DNA of 64,000 nt from contig NZ_JQMS01000001.1 in assembly GCF_000744835.1 (NCBI RefSeq), positions 620,001 through 684,000 on the forward strand, in the 5' to 3' direction. The stretch is from Flavobacterium sp. 83. Its GTDB lineage: Bacteria; Bacteroidota; Bacteroidia; Flavobacteriales; Flavobacteriaceae. A program made the position numbers and the translations under genes. Below, piece after piece: positions 43,358 to 52,333 of this stretch. How positions within the stretch are numbered: the stretch's first letter is position 1; the number at the start of each line of letters is the position of its first letter. Below the pieces are notes generated by a model. It saw nothing but the letters and a program-made list of their open reading frames with translations. It searched no databases and was not told the origin of the DNA.

Positions 43358-44143
43358 TTATGATTCATTATTTAAAATAGCATACAAAACTGGTTTACTC
43401 GGACTCGCATCATTCTCGAAAGAGGCAATTTGCAAATTCAACAAATAACTTCCGTCTTGTATTTCATTCGGAACAAAAATCATTTCTGTAATTGTCGATT
43501 CTAATCTTGCATCAGCATTCAAATTGTTGATATCGGTTACATTCCAAAAGGCTTTGTGCGCCAATAATTTTCCATCGTCTTTTTCTTTATCGACACTGGG
43601 TAAATCAATCAGCAAATGCTGAATCCCGCTTTCGCGAATGAACCGCGCAGCAGCTTCATCCAGATAAGGCGGATTTGTATGCGAATATTTTAAAGATTTT
43701 TTTAATTTAAAATTAGGAAGCGTTCTAATGATTAGTGCTTCTTTTGGAACACCTAATTTCAATGTCACATCGAGCGCAGTCGAGATGCTATCCATAGTGA
43801 TTACCAAATCCTCTCCTAGCAGTTCCGGCACAACCGAAACCAATTCCGCGAAAAAGAAAAACTGTTTCAACGATTGATTAATGCTGTAAAATTCTCGTGT
43901 GATATGCCCCAGACATTCGGTGTGGGTTCCGTGTCCGTGTGGATTGAAGAAAATATTATTAAAATTGGTGGATGATTTCCCTTCTGAAACTTTACCAATC
44001 CAATCCCCAAAAACAACGGGTTCGATTACTGGTTTTTCGATATACCAAGCAATTGGATTTTCAGCGGTATTCGTTAATGGAATCGAAATATCAATTGGTT
44101 TTGATAAATCGACTTTAAATTCGTTGTTAATAGTTGCTATCAT
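43358..44143 (-). CDS. Cyclase-family metal-dependent hydrolase (kynurenine formamidase-like)
   Basis: A 261-residue enzyme with the family metal site HGHGTHTECLGH (about residues 71-82, HxGTH). Members hydrolyse N-formylkynurenine, isatin and similar cyclic amides; the substrate here is unknown. Around residues 119-127 the codons for SISTALDV coincide with a copy of an intergenic repeat family also seen near 62901, an unusual case of repeat DNA read as protein. Confidence 0.88.
   Translation of the reverse strand: MIATINNEFKVDLSKPIDISIPLTNTAENPIAWYIEKPVIEPVVFGDWIGKVSEGKSSTNFNNIFFNPHGHGTHTECLGHITREFYSINQSLKQFFFFAELVSVVPELLGEDLVITMDSISTALDVTLKLGVPKEALIIRTLPNFKLKKSLKYSHTNPPYLDEAAARFIRESGIQHLLIDLPSVDKEKDDGKLLAHKAFWNVTDINNLNADARLESTITEMIFVPNEIQDGSYLLNLQIASFENDASPSKPVLYAILNNES
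43763..43788. repeat. Dispersed TCGAG-type repeat inside the cyclase gene
   Basis: TGTCACATCGAGCGCAGTCG (then AGATGC) differs at only 2 of 22 positions from the reverse complement of the right arm of the element at 62901-62957. It is in frame and introduces no stop. Confidence 0.6.
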
Positions 44144-44216
44144 AATTTATTTAAACACTACGTTCACAAAGAAGGCACTGAGCGCACAAAGCTTAGTGAA
44201 CTTTGCGGTTGATTTG

Positions 44217-45350
44217 TTATTCCAAATTTAAATAAAATAAGTCTGATGCTATTCCATCTGTCAAAAACTTTCCTTTTTTGGTGGGTTTTAGAATGTTATT
44301 TTCAATGTAAATCAAATCATCGTTCAAGAACTTCTGAATCTGTTTCTTCAAATATTTTAAATAGTCAACTCCAAATTCATTCTCAATTCTATCCAAAGAA
44401 ACGCCCCAAATTGTTCGCAGACCAGTCATAACATATTCGTTGTATCGGTCTGCAACTGATAGCGTTTCTGTTTCGTTTGGCAGTTTATCTTCTTCTATGG
44501 ATTTTAAATACAGCGAATTATTCGAAATATTCCAACTTCTTGAAACACCATTATAACTGTGTGCCGAAGGGCCAATTCCAATATATTTTTTTCCTAACCA
44601 ATACGCCGAATTGTTCTTGGAAAAATAATTGGCCTTTCCAAAATTCGACAATTCGTAATGGATAAAATCATTAGCTTCTAGTATTTCCACCAAAATAGCA
44701 AAATGTTCTTGGGCAACTTCATCTTTAGGAGCAGCAATTTTTCCCGACTGAATCAGTTTATTCAAAGCTGTTTTAGGCTCTACTGTCAAGGCATAACTCG
44801 AAATATGCGGAATCCCAAAACTCAGAGCGGTTTCTATATTTTGCTTCCATTTTTCGTTGCTCATTCCTGGAATTCCGTAAATCAAGTCAAGAGAAATATT
44901 ATCGAAATACTTTGTCGCTTCTTCTAAGCATTTTTTGGCTTCCGCCGAATTATGAGCGCGGTTCATCAATTGTAAATCGTCTTCAAAGAAAGACTGGATT
45001 CCAATGCTTAACCTATTGATTTTACTTTTAGACAATTCAATTATTCGTTCACTTGACAAATCATCAGGATTCGCTTCAAGCGTGATTTCAGGATTTTCTG
45101 AAACAGAATAGCTATTATAAACTGCAGCAATCAGAAAATTAATCTCTTCAGAAGTTAAAACCGAAGGCGTTCCTCCACCAAAATAAATAGTCTCAACCTG
45201 TTCCTTTTCGAACTCACTTTTGCGCATTTGAATTTCTTTGGCAATAGCCAAAACCATCTCCTCTTTCTTCTTCATGGAAGTCGAAAAATGAAAGTCGCAG
45301 TAATGACAAGCCTGCTTGCAAAAAGGGATATGAATGTAGATTCCGCTCAT
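44217..45350 (-). CDS. hemW: Radical SAM heme chaperone HemW
   Basis: A 377-residue protein. The radical-SAM cluster motif is in YIHIPFCKQACHYCDFHF (Cys10, Cys14, Cys17), followed by ETIYFGGGTPSVLT, and the HemW C-terminal domain is present (MTGLRTIWGVSL, about 310). HemW lacks the second SAM-site features of coproporphyrinogen oxidase HemN and delivers heme. It lies next to ruvC on the same strand. Confidence 0.93.
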   Translation of the reverse strand: MSGIYIHIPFCKQACHYCDFHFSTSMKKKEEMVLAIAKEIQMRKSEFEKEQVETIYFGGGTPSVLTSEEINFLIAAVYNSYSVSENPEITLEANPDDLSSERIIELSKSKINRLSIGIQSFFEDDLQLMNRAHNSAEAKKCLEEATKYFDNISLDLIYGIPGMSNEKWKQNIETALSFGIPHISSYALTVEPKTALNKLIQSGKIAAPKDEVAQEHFAILVEILEANDFIHYELSNFGKANYFSKNNSAYWLGKKYIGIGPSAHSYNGVSRSWNISNNSLYLKSIEEDKLPNETETLSVADRYNEYVMTGLRTIWGVSLDRIENEFGVDYLKYLKKQIQKFLNDDLIYIENNILKPTKKGKFLTDGIASDLFYLNLE

Positions 45351-45367
45351 TTATTAGTGTTCAGTCG

Positions 45368-45408
45368 CAGTCGCAGTTTCCAGTTACTGAGACTGAAAAC
45401 TGCGACTG
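45368..45408 (-). terminator. Inverted repeat after ruvC
   Basis: Arms 45368-45384 and 45392-45408 (17 bp, one mismatch, loop of 7) lie 4 bp past the ruvC stop codon. On the minus strand no long T-run follows, so termination may be partial. Confidence 0.5.
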
Positions 45409-45412
45409 AAAA

Positions 45413-45967
45413 CTATTTTTTAACTCGTTCTTCATTTTGTTTTACAAAAGCATCCCAACCGGTATAACTTTTAGCACCAACCACTTTCCCAGAATTGAAA
45501 AAATGACAAACCGCCGCGGCCAATCCATCGGTTGAATCCAGATTTTTAGGTAATTCTTTCAGTCCTAAAAGTTGCTGTAACATTTTAGCAACCTGTTCTT
45601 TGCTGGCATTTCCGTTTCCGGTAATTGCCATTTTTATTTTCTTGGGTTCGTATTCCGTAATGGGAATATCTCTCGAAAGTCCCGCTGCCATGGCAACGCC
45701 TTGCGCGCGTCCTAACTTCAGCATCGATTGCACGTTTTTGCCAAAGAAAGGCGCTTCAATTGCGATTTCATCTGGATTATGTGTATCGATTAACTCAATG
45801 GTGCGTTCAAAAATGATTTTTAGTTTTTGATAATGATTGTCGTATTTGGACAACAGCAATTCATTCAATTGCAAAAACTCCATTTTTTTGTTGACAACTT
45901 TTATCAATCCAAAACCCATAATCGTTGTCCCAGGGTCAATTCCTAATATGATGCGTTCGTTTGCCAA
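45413..45967 (-). CDS. ruvC: Holliday junction resolvase RuvC
   Basis: A 184-residue endonuclease. The active-site acidic residues lie in [14 protein letters not shown] (Asp 10), [10 protein letters not shown] (Glu about 70), and [12 protein letters not shown] (Asp pair about 144-147). It resolves Holliday junctions with RuvAB, which are not in the window. The C-terminal extension ([20 protein letters not shown]) is usual in Bacteroidota. Confidence 0.96.
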   Translation of the reverse strand: MANERIILGIDPGTTIMGFGLIKVVNKKMEFLQLNELLLSKYDNHYQKLKIIFERTIELIDTHNPDEIAIEAPFFGKNVQSMLKLGRAQGVAMAAGLSRDIPITEYEPKKIKMAITGNGNASKEQVAKMLQQLLGLKELPKNLDSTDGLAAAVCHFFNSGKVVGAKSYTGWDAFVKQNEERVKK

Positions 45968-46022
45968 TGATTTAGTTTAAAGTTTAAAGTCTAAAAGTTT
46001 AAAGTTTTGTTTCTTTGCACCA

Positions 46023-46967
46023 ATGATTTCAATTCCACACAAAACTAAGCAATTCCTTGTACTTCTAATCAAACTTTTGATTGTGGGAGGCGCCTTTTAT
46101 TTTATTTACGATCAATTGGCCAATAACGACAAACTTGATTGGCAAAAATTCATTGTTCTATTCCAGAAAAACCAATCTATTAGCGGAATTGCCTTCATTT
46201 TATTTCTCAGTGTTTTGAATCGGTTTTTTGAAATCTTGAAATGGCAAAATTTAGTCAAATTTATCCATAAAATATCTTTGGGCGAAGCAACCAAACAAGT
46301 TCTGGGCGCGTTAACCGCGGGACTTTTTACACCAAACGGCGTGGGCGAATATGCCGGAAAAGCATTATTTTTCGATAAAAGTGAAACTAAAAAAGTCATT
46401 TTTTTAAACCTGATTTGCAACGGAATTCAAATGATTTTGACAGTTATTTTTGGGGTTTTCGGGTTATTGTATTTCAACTCGCAATACAATGTGATTACCA
46501 CAAAAACGGTGGGAATTCTTTTTGGAATTTTGGCACTCCTTTTCATTGTTTTATTTTCGGTCAAAAAAATTGCAATAAAAGGCTATTCCATAGAAAAACT
46601 GATTCATAAGATTAACGAAATCCCAAAACGCACTCATCAAAAAAACATCTTTTTAGCGATTTGCCGTTTTCTGGTTTTCTCGCACCAATATTACTTTTTG
46701 TTCCTTGCTTTTGATGTTGACTTGCCTTATTTAACAGCCATTTCCACGATAACTAGTGTTTATTTTCTGGCTTCCTCCTTACCCACTTTTCAGTTTTTGG
46801 ATTTTGCCGTAAAAGGAAGTGTGGCCGTTTATTTCTTTGGAATTCTTGGCGTAAACGAATGGATTGTAATTTTCATAACCACGCTTATGTGGTTTCTAAA
46901 TGTCGTTTTACCGGTAATAATCGGCAGTTATTATGTATTGAATTTCAAAACTAAAAATTCGATATGA
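46023..46967 (+). CDS. UPF0104/AglD-like membrane protein (flippase-like domain)
   Basis: A 314-residue integral membrane protein with about eight hydrophobic segments. It matches the lysylphosphatidylglycerol synthase TM-region family (FTPNGVGEYAGKALFF about 100-115; ISTITSVYFLASSLPTFQFL). Its stop overlaps the glycosyltransferase start by 4 bp, so a role in moving or extending a lipid-linked glycan is likely. Confidence 0.85.
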   Translation: MISIPHKTKQFLVLLIKLLIVGGAFYFIYDQLANNDKLDWQKFIVLFQKNQSISGIAFILFLSVLNRFFEILKWQNLVKFIHKISLGEATKQVLGALTAGLFTPNGVGEYAGKALFFDKSETKKVIFLNLICNGIQMILTVIFGVFGLLYFNSQYNVITTKTVGILFGILALLFIVLFSVKKIAIKGYSIEKLIHKINEIPKRTHQKNIFLAICRFLVFSHQYYFLFLAFDVDLPYLTAISTITSVYFLASSLPTFQFLDFAVKGSVAVYFFGILGVNEWIVIFITTLMWFLNVVLPVIIGSYYVLNFKTKNSI

Positions 46968-48061
46968 TTTTTGTTTTGTACTTGATTATAATCCTCTATT
47001 GCTTGGCGATTGTCTTTCTTATTTATGGTTTTACCAAAGTAAATACTATTGATTACATAGGCTTAAAGCCAAAAACAAAATTCTCAATTATTGTTCCTTT
47101 TCGAAATGAAGCCAAAAACCTGCCTCTTTTATTAGACAGTTTATCCAAGTTGAATTATCCGATGGAATTGTTTACCGTGATTTTGGTAGACGATGAATCA
47201 GAAGAAGCATTTAGAGTTCCACATTTAGAGTTTAAAGTTTCAGTAATAAAGAACATTCGGGTTACTAATTCGCCTAAAAAAGACGCAATCGTGACCGCAA
47301 TGCAAACTGTAAACACGAATTGGATTATCACCACCGATGCTGATTGCCTTGTCAATAAAAACTGGTTATTGACATTAAATAATTACATTCAGCTTCATGA
47401 TGTTGCTATGATTGCCGGAGCCGTAACGTACGATTGCAAAAGCTCATTTCTACACCATTTCCAGCAACTGGATTTGACCAGTTTACAAGGAGCAACAATT
47501 GGCAGTTTTGGAATAAAAAAAGGATTCATGTGTAATGGCGCCAACTTTGCCTATACAAAATCTCTTTTTCAAGCATTAAATGGTTTCAATGGAAATGATA
47601 AAATTGCCAGCGGTGATGATGTTTTCCTTTTGCAAAAAGCTATCGCCCAGTTTCCAGAAAAAGTCCATTATTTGAAATCTAAAAACAATATTGTCATCAC
47701 AAAACCAATGGATGATTGGAAATCGTTATTTTATCAGAGAGTACGCTGGGCCTCAAAAACCAGTTCGTATCAAAGTACTTTTGGGAAAAGATTGGGAATA
47801 TTGGTATTTGCGGGAAATTTGAGTTGGCTCGTAATTATTACCACTTGGCTCTTATGCTTAACTCCTTTTCAAAATGTCTTTATATTATTTGTTTTAAAGT
47901 TCATCGTTGACTCAATTTTGATATGCAAAACCAATAATTTTTTAACACAAACAAAAACACGTTTTTTGATTTTAAGCAACTTATTCTATCCTTTTTTCAG
48001 CATAAGTGTAGCTTTATATTCGTTGTTTGGGAAATACGAATGGAAAGGGCGACGATTTTAA
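46964..48061 (+). CDS. Family 2 glycosyltransferase
   Basis: A 365-residue membrane-associated enzyme. The N-terminal helix is followed by a GT-A domain (FSIIVPFRNEAKNLPLLLDS, about 41-60; VDDES; TTDADCLV, the DxD motif; SGDDVFLLQ; and the QRVRWASK acceptor motif) and C-terminal helices. Processive GT2 enzymes of this type build surface glycans or glycolipids. Convergent with the DUF4184 gene: the stop codons overlap by 4 bp. Confidence 0.92.
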   Translation: MIFVLYLIIILYCLAIVFLIYGFTKVNTIDYIGLKPKTKFSIIVPFRNEAKNLPLLLDSLSKLNYPMELFTVILVDDESEEAFRVPHLEFKVSVIKNIRVTNSPKKDAIVTAMQTVNTNWIITTDADCLVNKNWLLTLNNYIQLHDVAMIAGAVTYDCKSSFLHHFQQLDLTSLQGATIGSFGIKKGFMCNGANFAYTKSLFQALNGFNGNDKIASGDDVFLLQKAIAQFPEKVHYLKSKNNIVITKPMDDWKSLFYQRVRWASKTSSYQSTFGKRLGILVFAGNLSWLVIITTWLLCLTPFQNVFILFVLKFIVDSILICKTNNFLTQTKTRFLILSNLFYPFFSISVALYSLFGKYEWKGRRF

Positions 48062-48771
48062 GATCTTTTATACTTCATAAAAATAACACTAGTAAACGTT
48101 AATGCAATTACAATTGATGATAGAACCCCAATTATAATATCAGCAACTCTATGCCAGCCCACAACAAGCGTAAAGCGCAAAAAAACAACTATTGAAGCAA
48201 AAAACAAGGTAATAATCCAAAAAACAAGGGAGACATTACTAGTGCTGTCAGAATTTTGCGGTATTTTAAAAAAACACAACCCTAACGCTACCAGTCCGAC
48301 AATAGAACTGATGTATTGGATCCAATCATAAATTGGGAATGAAAACAATAGGATATTCAAAAAAGAAACCCTTTGTACAACATAACCATCCCAATGCGTC
48401 AGTGAATCCCAAAAAAAATGAGAAAACGCTCCAACAAAAAAAGACAGAATCACTATGAAACTATTTTTTTTAAAATAATCAAACCAATTTGAATTTTTCA
48501 ACTCCACTAACCTATTTTGTACAAAATCAGGTGAATTACTTATTAGCGACTTTTTTAGTATTCCATGAAATAAAATGACGACTATAATTGCTAGAGGAAA
48601 ATCAATTAACAATAAACCATGAAAAGTATGACTAATTTCGCTCTGCGTTCTCATTCTAAAAAAAAATTCAAAGTCTGGTGCCATTGAACCTATAATTAAT
48701 CCAGTAATAGACCATTTTTTATTTTTAAAAAACGGTAAAACAATAGCTGGATGTGAAAAAGTAAATGGCAT
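48058..48771 (-). CDS. DUF4184-family membrane protein
   Basis: A 237-residue protein with about six hydrophobic segments and the DUF4184 start MPFTFSHPAIVLPF; GSMAPDFEFF and HFFWDSLTHW supply conserved His/Asp residues that could bind metal. Function is unknown. It is the last gene of a leftward trio with tight junctions (2 bp and 0 bp). Confidence 0.9.
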   Translation of the reverse strand: MPFTFSHPAIVLPFFKNKKWSITGLIIGSMAPDFEFFFRMRTQSEISHTFHGLLLIDFPLAIIVVILFHGILKKSLISNSPDFVQNRLVELKNSNWFDYFKKNSFIVILSFFVGAFSHFFWDSLTHWDGYVVQRVSFLNILLFSFPIYDWIQYISSIVGLVALGLCFFKIPQNSDSTSNVSLVFWIITLFFASIVVFLRFTLVVGWHRVADIIIGVLSSIVIALTFTSVIFMKYKRS

Positions 48772-48773
48772 AA

Positions 48774-49292
48774 CTACTCCACTTTTAGAATTACAGGAAG
48801 AATAAATTGGGTTTTTACAGGAATTCCACGCTTAATGGCAGGATTAATTTTTGGAAAACCGACCAAGCGTGCTTTTAAGATACTATCAATTTTGATTCGA
48901 TCATAAGCCACGGAATCTTTTGGAAACTGTGGTTCAAATTGCATCGTTGCATTTGGAAAAACAGTAACCTTTACTTCAATCGTGTCTAATTCCGGATAAA
49001 GAACTGACAGCGTATCAACGCTCAGCTTCTCCTGAATTAATTGCGTTAAAACTTCAAAAAAACATTGCTGACGTTGCGTTTTATTCTCTATTTTTTCACA
49101 ATCTACAACCGATGGAAATTCATCGACTTCTTTCCAATTGATAGATTTCAATTCCTTTTGCAACAATTCCTTTTCCGAAGGCACTTGCTTTTCGAAATAT
49201 TGACAGGAATTAAAAAGTATAATTACTAAAAAAAGGCAAAAGTGCTTCAAGGTTTTGTTTTTCAATTGAACTAATATTTTATAAAAATACAA
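48774..49292 (-). CDS. Lipoprotein with TonB-like C-terminal domain
   Basis: A 172-residue exported protein. A signal peptide ends with the lipobox LFNSC (Cys about residue 30). Residues 90-172 (IEVKVTVFPNATMQFEPQ to VILKVE, with RGIPVKTQFILPV) resemble the TonB C-terminal fold used in peptidoglycan/receptor contacts. No membrane-spanning energy-transducer helix remains, so it is not a classical TonB. Role unknown. Confidence 0.7.
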   Translation of the reverse strand: MYFYKILVQLKNKTLKHFCLFLVIILFNSCQYFEKQVPSEKELLQKELKSINWKEVDEFPSVVDCEKIENKTQRQQCFFEVLTQLIQEKLSVDTLSVLYPELDTIEVKVTVFPNATMQFEPQFPKDSVAYDRIKIDSILKARLVGFPKINPAIKRGIPVKTQFILPVILKVE

Positions 49293-49676
49293 TTATTTTT
49301 TTTGAGTTGCTTTAGAAAGCAAATAATCTTCGTAGGTTTCAGCAAACCATTTCTTCTTGTTTAGAGCAGCAATTTCTTTTTGATCCGGATATAATGCGGC
49401 CAACCGATCTGAAAAAATAGCAATCTGAATAGTATATTTATAGAATTCTTCCTTAGTTAATACTAAATTAGGATTGGCTTTTTTATCAAAAAATTCAAAA
49501 AAAAGAGCATCAAACTGTTTCAAAGAAAAATTTGATACTTTTACCTTATTAGCATTATATAACGTTTCTTTCAAAATGACATCACTAGTAATCACTGTTT
49601 TCTCTTGAGCTTGCATACACTCAGACGAAAGCATGGAAAATAGCACAATGAAAAATACTAAAATTATTTTTCTCAT
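49293..49676 (-). CDS. Small exported protein of unknown function
   Basis: A 127-residue protein with a signal peptide ending near MQAQ (residue 24). The mature part is helical and charged. Its stop directly abuts the start of the next leftward gene, so the two are co-transcribed. I do not recognise the family. Confidence 0.75.
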   Translation of the reverse strand: MRKIILVFFIVLFSMLSSECMQAQEKTVITSDVILKETLYNANKVKVSNFSLKQFDALFFEFFDKKANPNLVLTKEEFYKYTIQIAIFSDRLAALYPDQKEIAALNKKKWFAETYEDYLLSKATQKK

Positions 49677-49732
49677 ATTCGTTTAGAAAATAGACATTAC
49701 TTATTGGTTTTCAAAATTACTAAAATAATTCT

Positions 49733-50233
49733 ATGGATATAATACTTTTAATTCTGGGTTTTTCGTGTATGATTATAGGCATTTTTTGGAGTTTTTTACC
49801 CGCTTTACCTGGACCAAGTATCAGTTGGATTGGTTTACTATTACTTTATTTCACTAACGCTGTTCCAACTAATTATTGGATTCTTGGAATTGCTTTATTA
49901 ATTACTATAGCTATTTCTGTTTTGGATTATGTAATTCCTTCGAGAGGAACCAAAAAATTTGGTGGAAGCTCCTATGGTATTTGGGGAACAAATATTGGCT
50001 TAGTTATTGGGATTATTGTTCCTATTCCATTTGGCTTTCTTATAGGGCCTTTTGTCGGCGCTCTAGTCGGAGAACTTATCTACGACTCTAAAAATCACAA
50101 ACGGGCTTTGAAAGCAGCCGCAGGATCATTTATAGGATTACTGGCATCCAGCTTTATGAAGTTTGTAATTTGTATGATGTATTTAGGATTGTTTTTTTGG
50201 ATTGTGTGGGAGAATAAATCAGAGTTGTTTTAA
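49733..50233 (+). CDS. DUF456 membrane protein
   Basis: A 166-residue protein with four hydrophobic segments and Gly-rich loops (FWSFLPALPGPSISWIGLLL; GTNIGLVIGIIVPIPFG; GPFVGALVGELIYD) typical of DUF456. Function is unknown. Confidence 0.9.
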   Translation: MDIILLILGFSCMIIGIFWSFLPALPGPSISWIGLLLLYFTNAVPTNYWILGIALLITIAISVLDYVIPSRGTKKFGGSSYGIWGTNIGLVIGIIVPIPFGFLIGPFVGALVGELIYDSKNHKRALKAAAGSFIGLLASSFMKFVICMMYLGLFFWIVWENKSELF

Positions 50234-50293
50234 TTTACAAACTTCGTGAAATCAAAAAAGCCTTTCAATTACGAAAGGCTCTCTTAAATCTAG

Positions 50294-50367
50294 CGGTCTG
50301 GACGGGACTCGAACCCGCGACCCCATGCGTGACAGGCATGTATTCTAACCAACTGAACTACCAAACC
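50294..50367 (-). tRNA. tRNA-Asp (anticodon GTC), copy 1
   Basis: Acceptor GGTTTGG / CCAGACC, anticodon stem CATGC / GCATG around CTGTCAC (anticodon GTC), T-loop GTTCGAGTC. It is identical in sequence to the copy at 50539. A hairpin with AGCCTTTC / GAAAGGCT arms follows at about 50260-50281 as a terminator. Confidence 0.95.
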
Positions 50368-50538
50368 TGCTTTATTTTCAATCAAAAAAGCTATCCACAA
50401 AAAGTGGAAAGCTTTTCATTGGTCTAACTACTAAACCCGCTACGAGTTACAAATTCGCAGCAAACAACACAACTAGCTTTATATACCTTATTGGGACAAA
50501 AAAGCCTTTCAGTTATGAAAGGCTTTCCCCAATATTAG
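50368..50538 (-). other. Spacer with a decayed tRNA-Asp fragment and terminators
   Basis: The unit after the second tRNA carries a terminator hairpin (AGCCTTTC / GAAAGGCT near 50502-50523). A further unit, AGCTATCCAC / GTGGAAAGCT hairpin (about 50389-50416), is followed by a stretch (50418-50440, AACTACTAAACCCGCT) resembling the 5' end of tRNA-Asp. This looks like an eroded third copy. Confidence 0.5.
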
Positions 50539-50612
50539 CGGTCTGGACGGGACTCGAACCCGCGACCCCATGCGTGACAGGCATGTATTCTAACCAACTG
50601 AACTACCAAACC
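50539..50612 (-). tRNA. tRNA-Asp (anticodon GTC), copy 2
   Basis: Same sequence and fold as the copy at 50294-50367, on the same strand, 171 bp away. It is followed by a hairpin terminator with the same arm sequence. Confidence 0.95.
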
Positions 50613-50699
50613 TGCTGCTTTATTGCGGTGGCAAAGATACAATAGATTTCCGTTTACACAAGCGTTTTTTGAAAAAATATTTGATAAAAATTCACCATT

Positions 50700-51638
50700 T
50701 TATCCAAAGTTTTGTTTTTCAACCAAGTATGTCATTAAAATTTTTTCAAAACTTTCATCTACACTTACCGGAATATACTTTATTCGGTTTTGCGCGCAGG
50801 TTAACGCTAGCTTCTTGAAGTAACTTTCTACTTGTTTTCCATATTCTTCTTTTACATTATCCGCAAAAACGACCACTTCTTCTCCCGTTTCCACATCAAT
50901 AAACTTTCTTGGTGCGTTATCAAAGTCAAAATTCAGCTCTGTTTTGTTATCCACAACGTGAAACAAAACTACTTTATGCTTGTTGTGTTTCAAATGTTGC
51001 AAGGCATTAAACAGCGCTTCATCTCCAGAAGTATCAGAACCGGACTGAAACATATCCGTAAATAGGATAATCATCGAACGGCGGTGCATTTTCTCCGCTA
51101 TTTGATGCAAGAATGTAACTGTATCGGTGCTTTTTTTGGCCACAGGCTTTTCTAACAATCCTTCGAGTGTGTTTAAAATCATTCTGTGATGGCGATCACT
51201 GCCTTTTTCAGGCGCGTAATACTCATATTCATTCGAAAACACACTTAGTCCCACAGCATCGCGTTGCTTCTTTAAAAGATTCATTAAAACCGCAGAGGCT
51301 AAAACCGAAAAACCAATTTTGTTTTCATAGAATTGCTGACTCTCTTTTAATTTGGGATAATGCATCGACGAGGAATTGTCAATAATGATATGGCAACGCA
51401 AATTGGTCTCTTCCTCAAATCGTTTCGTGAACAAACGATCTGTTTTGGCAAATAACTTCCAATCGATATGTTTAGTGCTTTCCCCAACATTATAGACTTT
51501 GTGTTCCGCAAACTCTGCCGAAAATCCATGAAACGGACTTTTATGCATTCCCGAAATAAAACCTTCCACAACCTGATTAGCCAGCAATTCAAGATGCTGA
51601 AAACTGGAAACTTTCTCTATTTGCGATTCGATCTTCAT
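50700..51638 (-). CDS. DUF58-family protein
   Basis: A 312-residue soluble protein with the DUF58 block (GFSAEFAEHKVYNVGESTKH, IDWKLFAKTDRLFTKRFEEE) and a von Willebrand A-like fold (HIIIDNSSSMHYP with the DxSxS metal site, about 98-110). Such proteins usually pair with MoxR AAA+ ATPases in metal insertion or stress assembly; no MoxR gene is adjacent. It lies downstream of trxA on the same strand. Confidence 0.92.
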   Translation of the reverse strand: MKIESQIEKVSSFQHLELLANQVVEGFISGMHKSPFHGFSAEFAEHKVYNVGESTKHIDWKLFAKTDRLFTKRFEEETNLRCHIIIDNSSSMHYPKLKESQQFYENKIGFSVLASAVLMNLLKKQRDAVGLSVFSNEYEYYAPEKGSDRHHRMILNTLEGLLEKPVAKKSTDTVTFLHQIAEKMHRRSMIILFTDMFQSGSDTSGDEALFNALQHLKHNKHKVVLFHVVDNKTELNFDFDNAPRKFIDVETGEEVVVFADNVKEEYGKQVESYFKKLALTCAQNRIKYIPVSVDESFEKILMTYLVEKQNFG

Positions 51639-51796
51639 ATCTCAAATGTATTAAAAGATTAAATGATTTAAATTAAAAGATTACAGAAACTAGATAAAGA
51701 AGGTGAAATAAATTCAGTAAACAAAAAAAAGGTCTGACTTTCGCCAAACCTTTTATCTGAATCCGTACAGATTCTATGTAAATCATAATCTACCGA

Positions 51797-52114
51797 TTAC
51801 AACAAAGCGTCTAAACTATCTGCGTAGGTTTGTTTCGGAGCAACTCCTACTTGTTTTCCTACTACTTCTCCGTTATGAAAAACCAACACTGTTGGAATAT
51901 TTCTCACCCCGTATTTTGCAGCAAATTCTTGGTTAGCATCAACATCAACTTTTCCTACCACTACTTTCCCTGCGTATTCTTCGCTGATTTCGTCAATGAT
52001 TGGCCCAACCATTCTACAAGGTCCACACCATGCTGCCCAAAAATCCACCATTACCGGTTTGTCTGATTTCAAAACTACTTCATCAAAAGTAGCATCTGTT
52101 ATTGCTAAAGCCAT
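51797..52114 (-). CDS. trxA: Thioredoxin
   Basis: A 105-residue thioredoxin: WAAWCGPCRM (active-site CGPC, about residues 29-38), the conserved cis-Pro in RNIPTVLVF, and a typical length. It reduces disulfides in the cytoplasm. Confidence 0.97.
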   Translation of the reverse strand: MALAITDATFDEVVLKSDKPVMVDFWAAWCGPCRMVGPIIDEISEEYAGKVVVGKVDVDANQEFAAKYGVRNIPTVLVFHNGEVVGKQVGVAPKQTYADSLDALL

Positions 52115-52245
52115 ATTTTTTTATTTAAATGTTTAAGGTTTCAATCCTGAGTACAAATTTAGAAATTAAAAACTAATCAAACTACATTCATAAATTAGTT
52201 TTGATTATAAGTGTATTGTCAATTGCTATTTTTAATAAATTCAGG

Positions 52246-52328
52246 AGCTTTTTCCTGCTGTACGCTGTATCTTTCCTTGCCTAAAGAAGGCAAGGAAAGG
52301 ATGCCGCTTCCATCAGGGCTAGGACATA
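52246..52328 (-). repeat. Dispersed structured repeat, copy 2
   Basis: On the minus strand it reads GATGGAAGCGGCATCCTTTC, an 11-bp perfect hairpin (52271-52281 with 52289-52299) and AAAGATACAGCGTACAGC. Flanks match copy 1 at 36982 while the stem differs and still pairs. It begins 6 bp past the dnaE stop codon and may also end that transcript. Confidence 0.6.
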
Positions 52329-52333
52329 GTGCT

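Noticed and set aside
44144..44216. Short repeat-like words (CACAAAG, CACTGAG, AACTTTGCGG) between cyclase and hemW
   Set aside because: They resemble common short flavobacterial intergenic repeats, but the stretch is only 73 bp and I could not show a second copy in the window.
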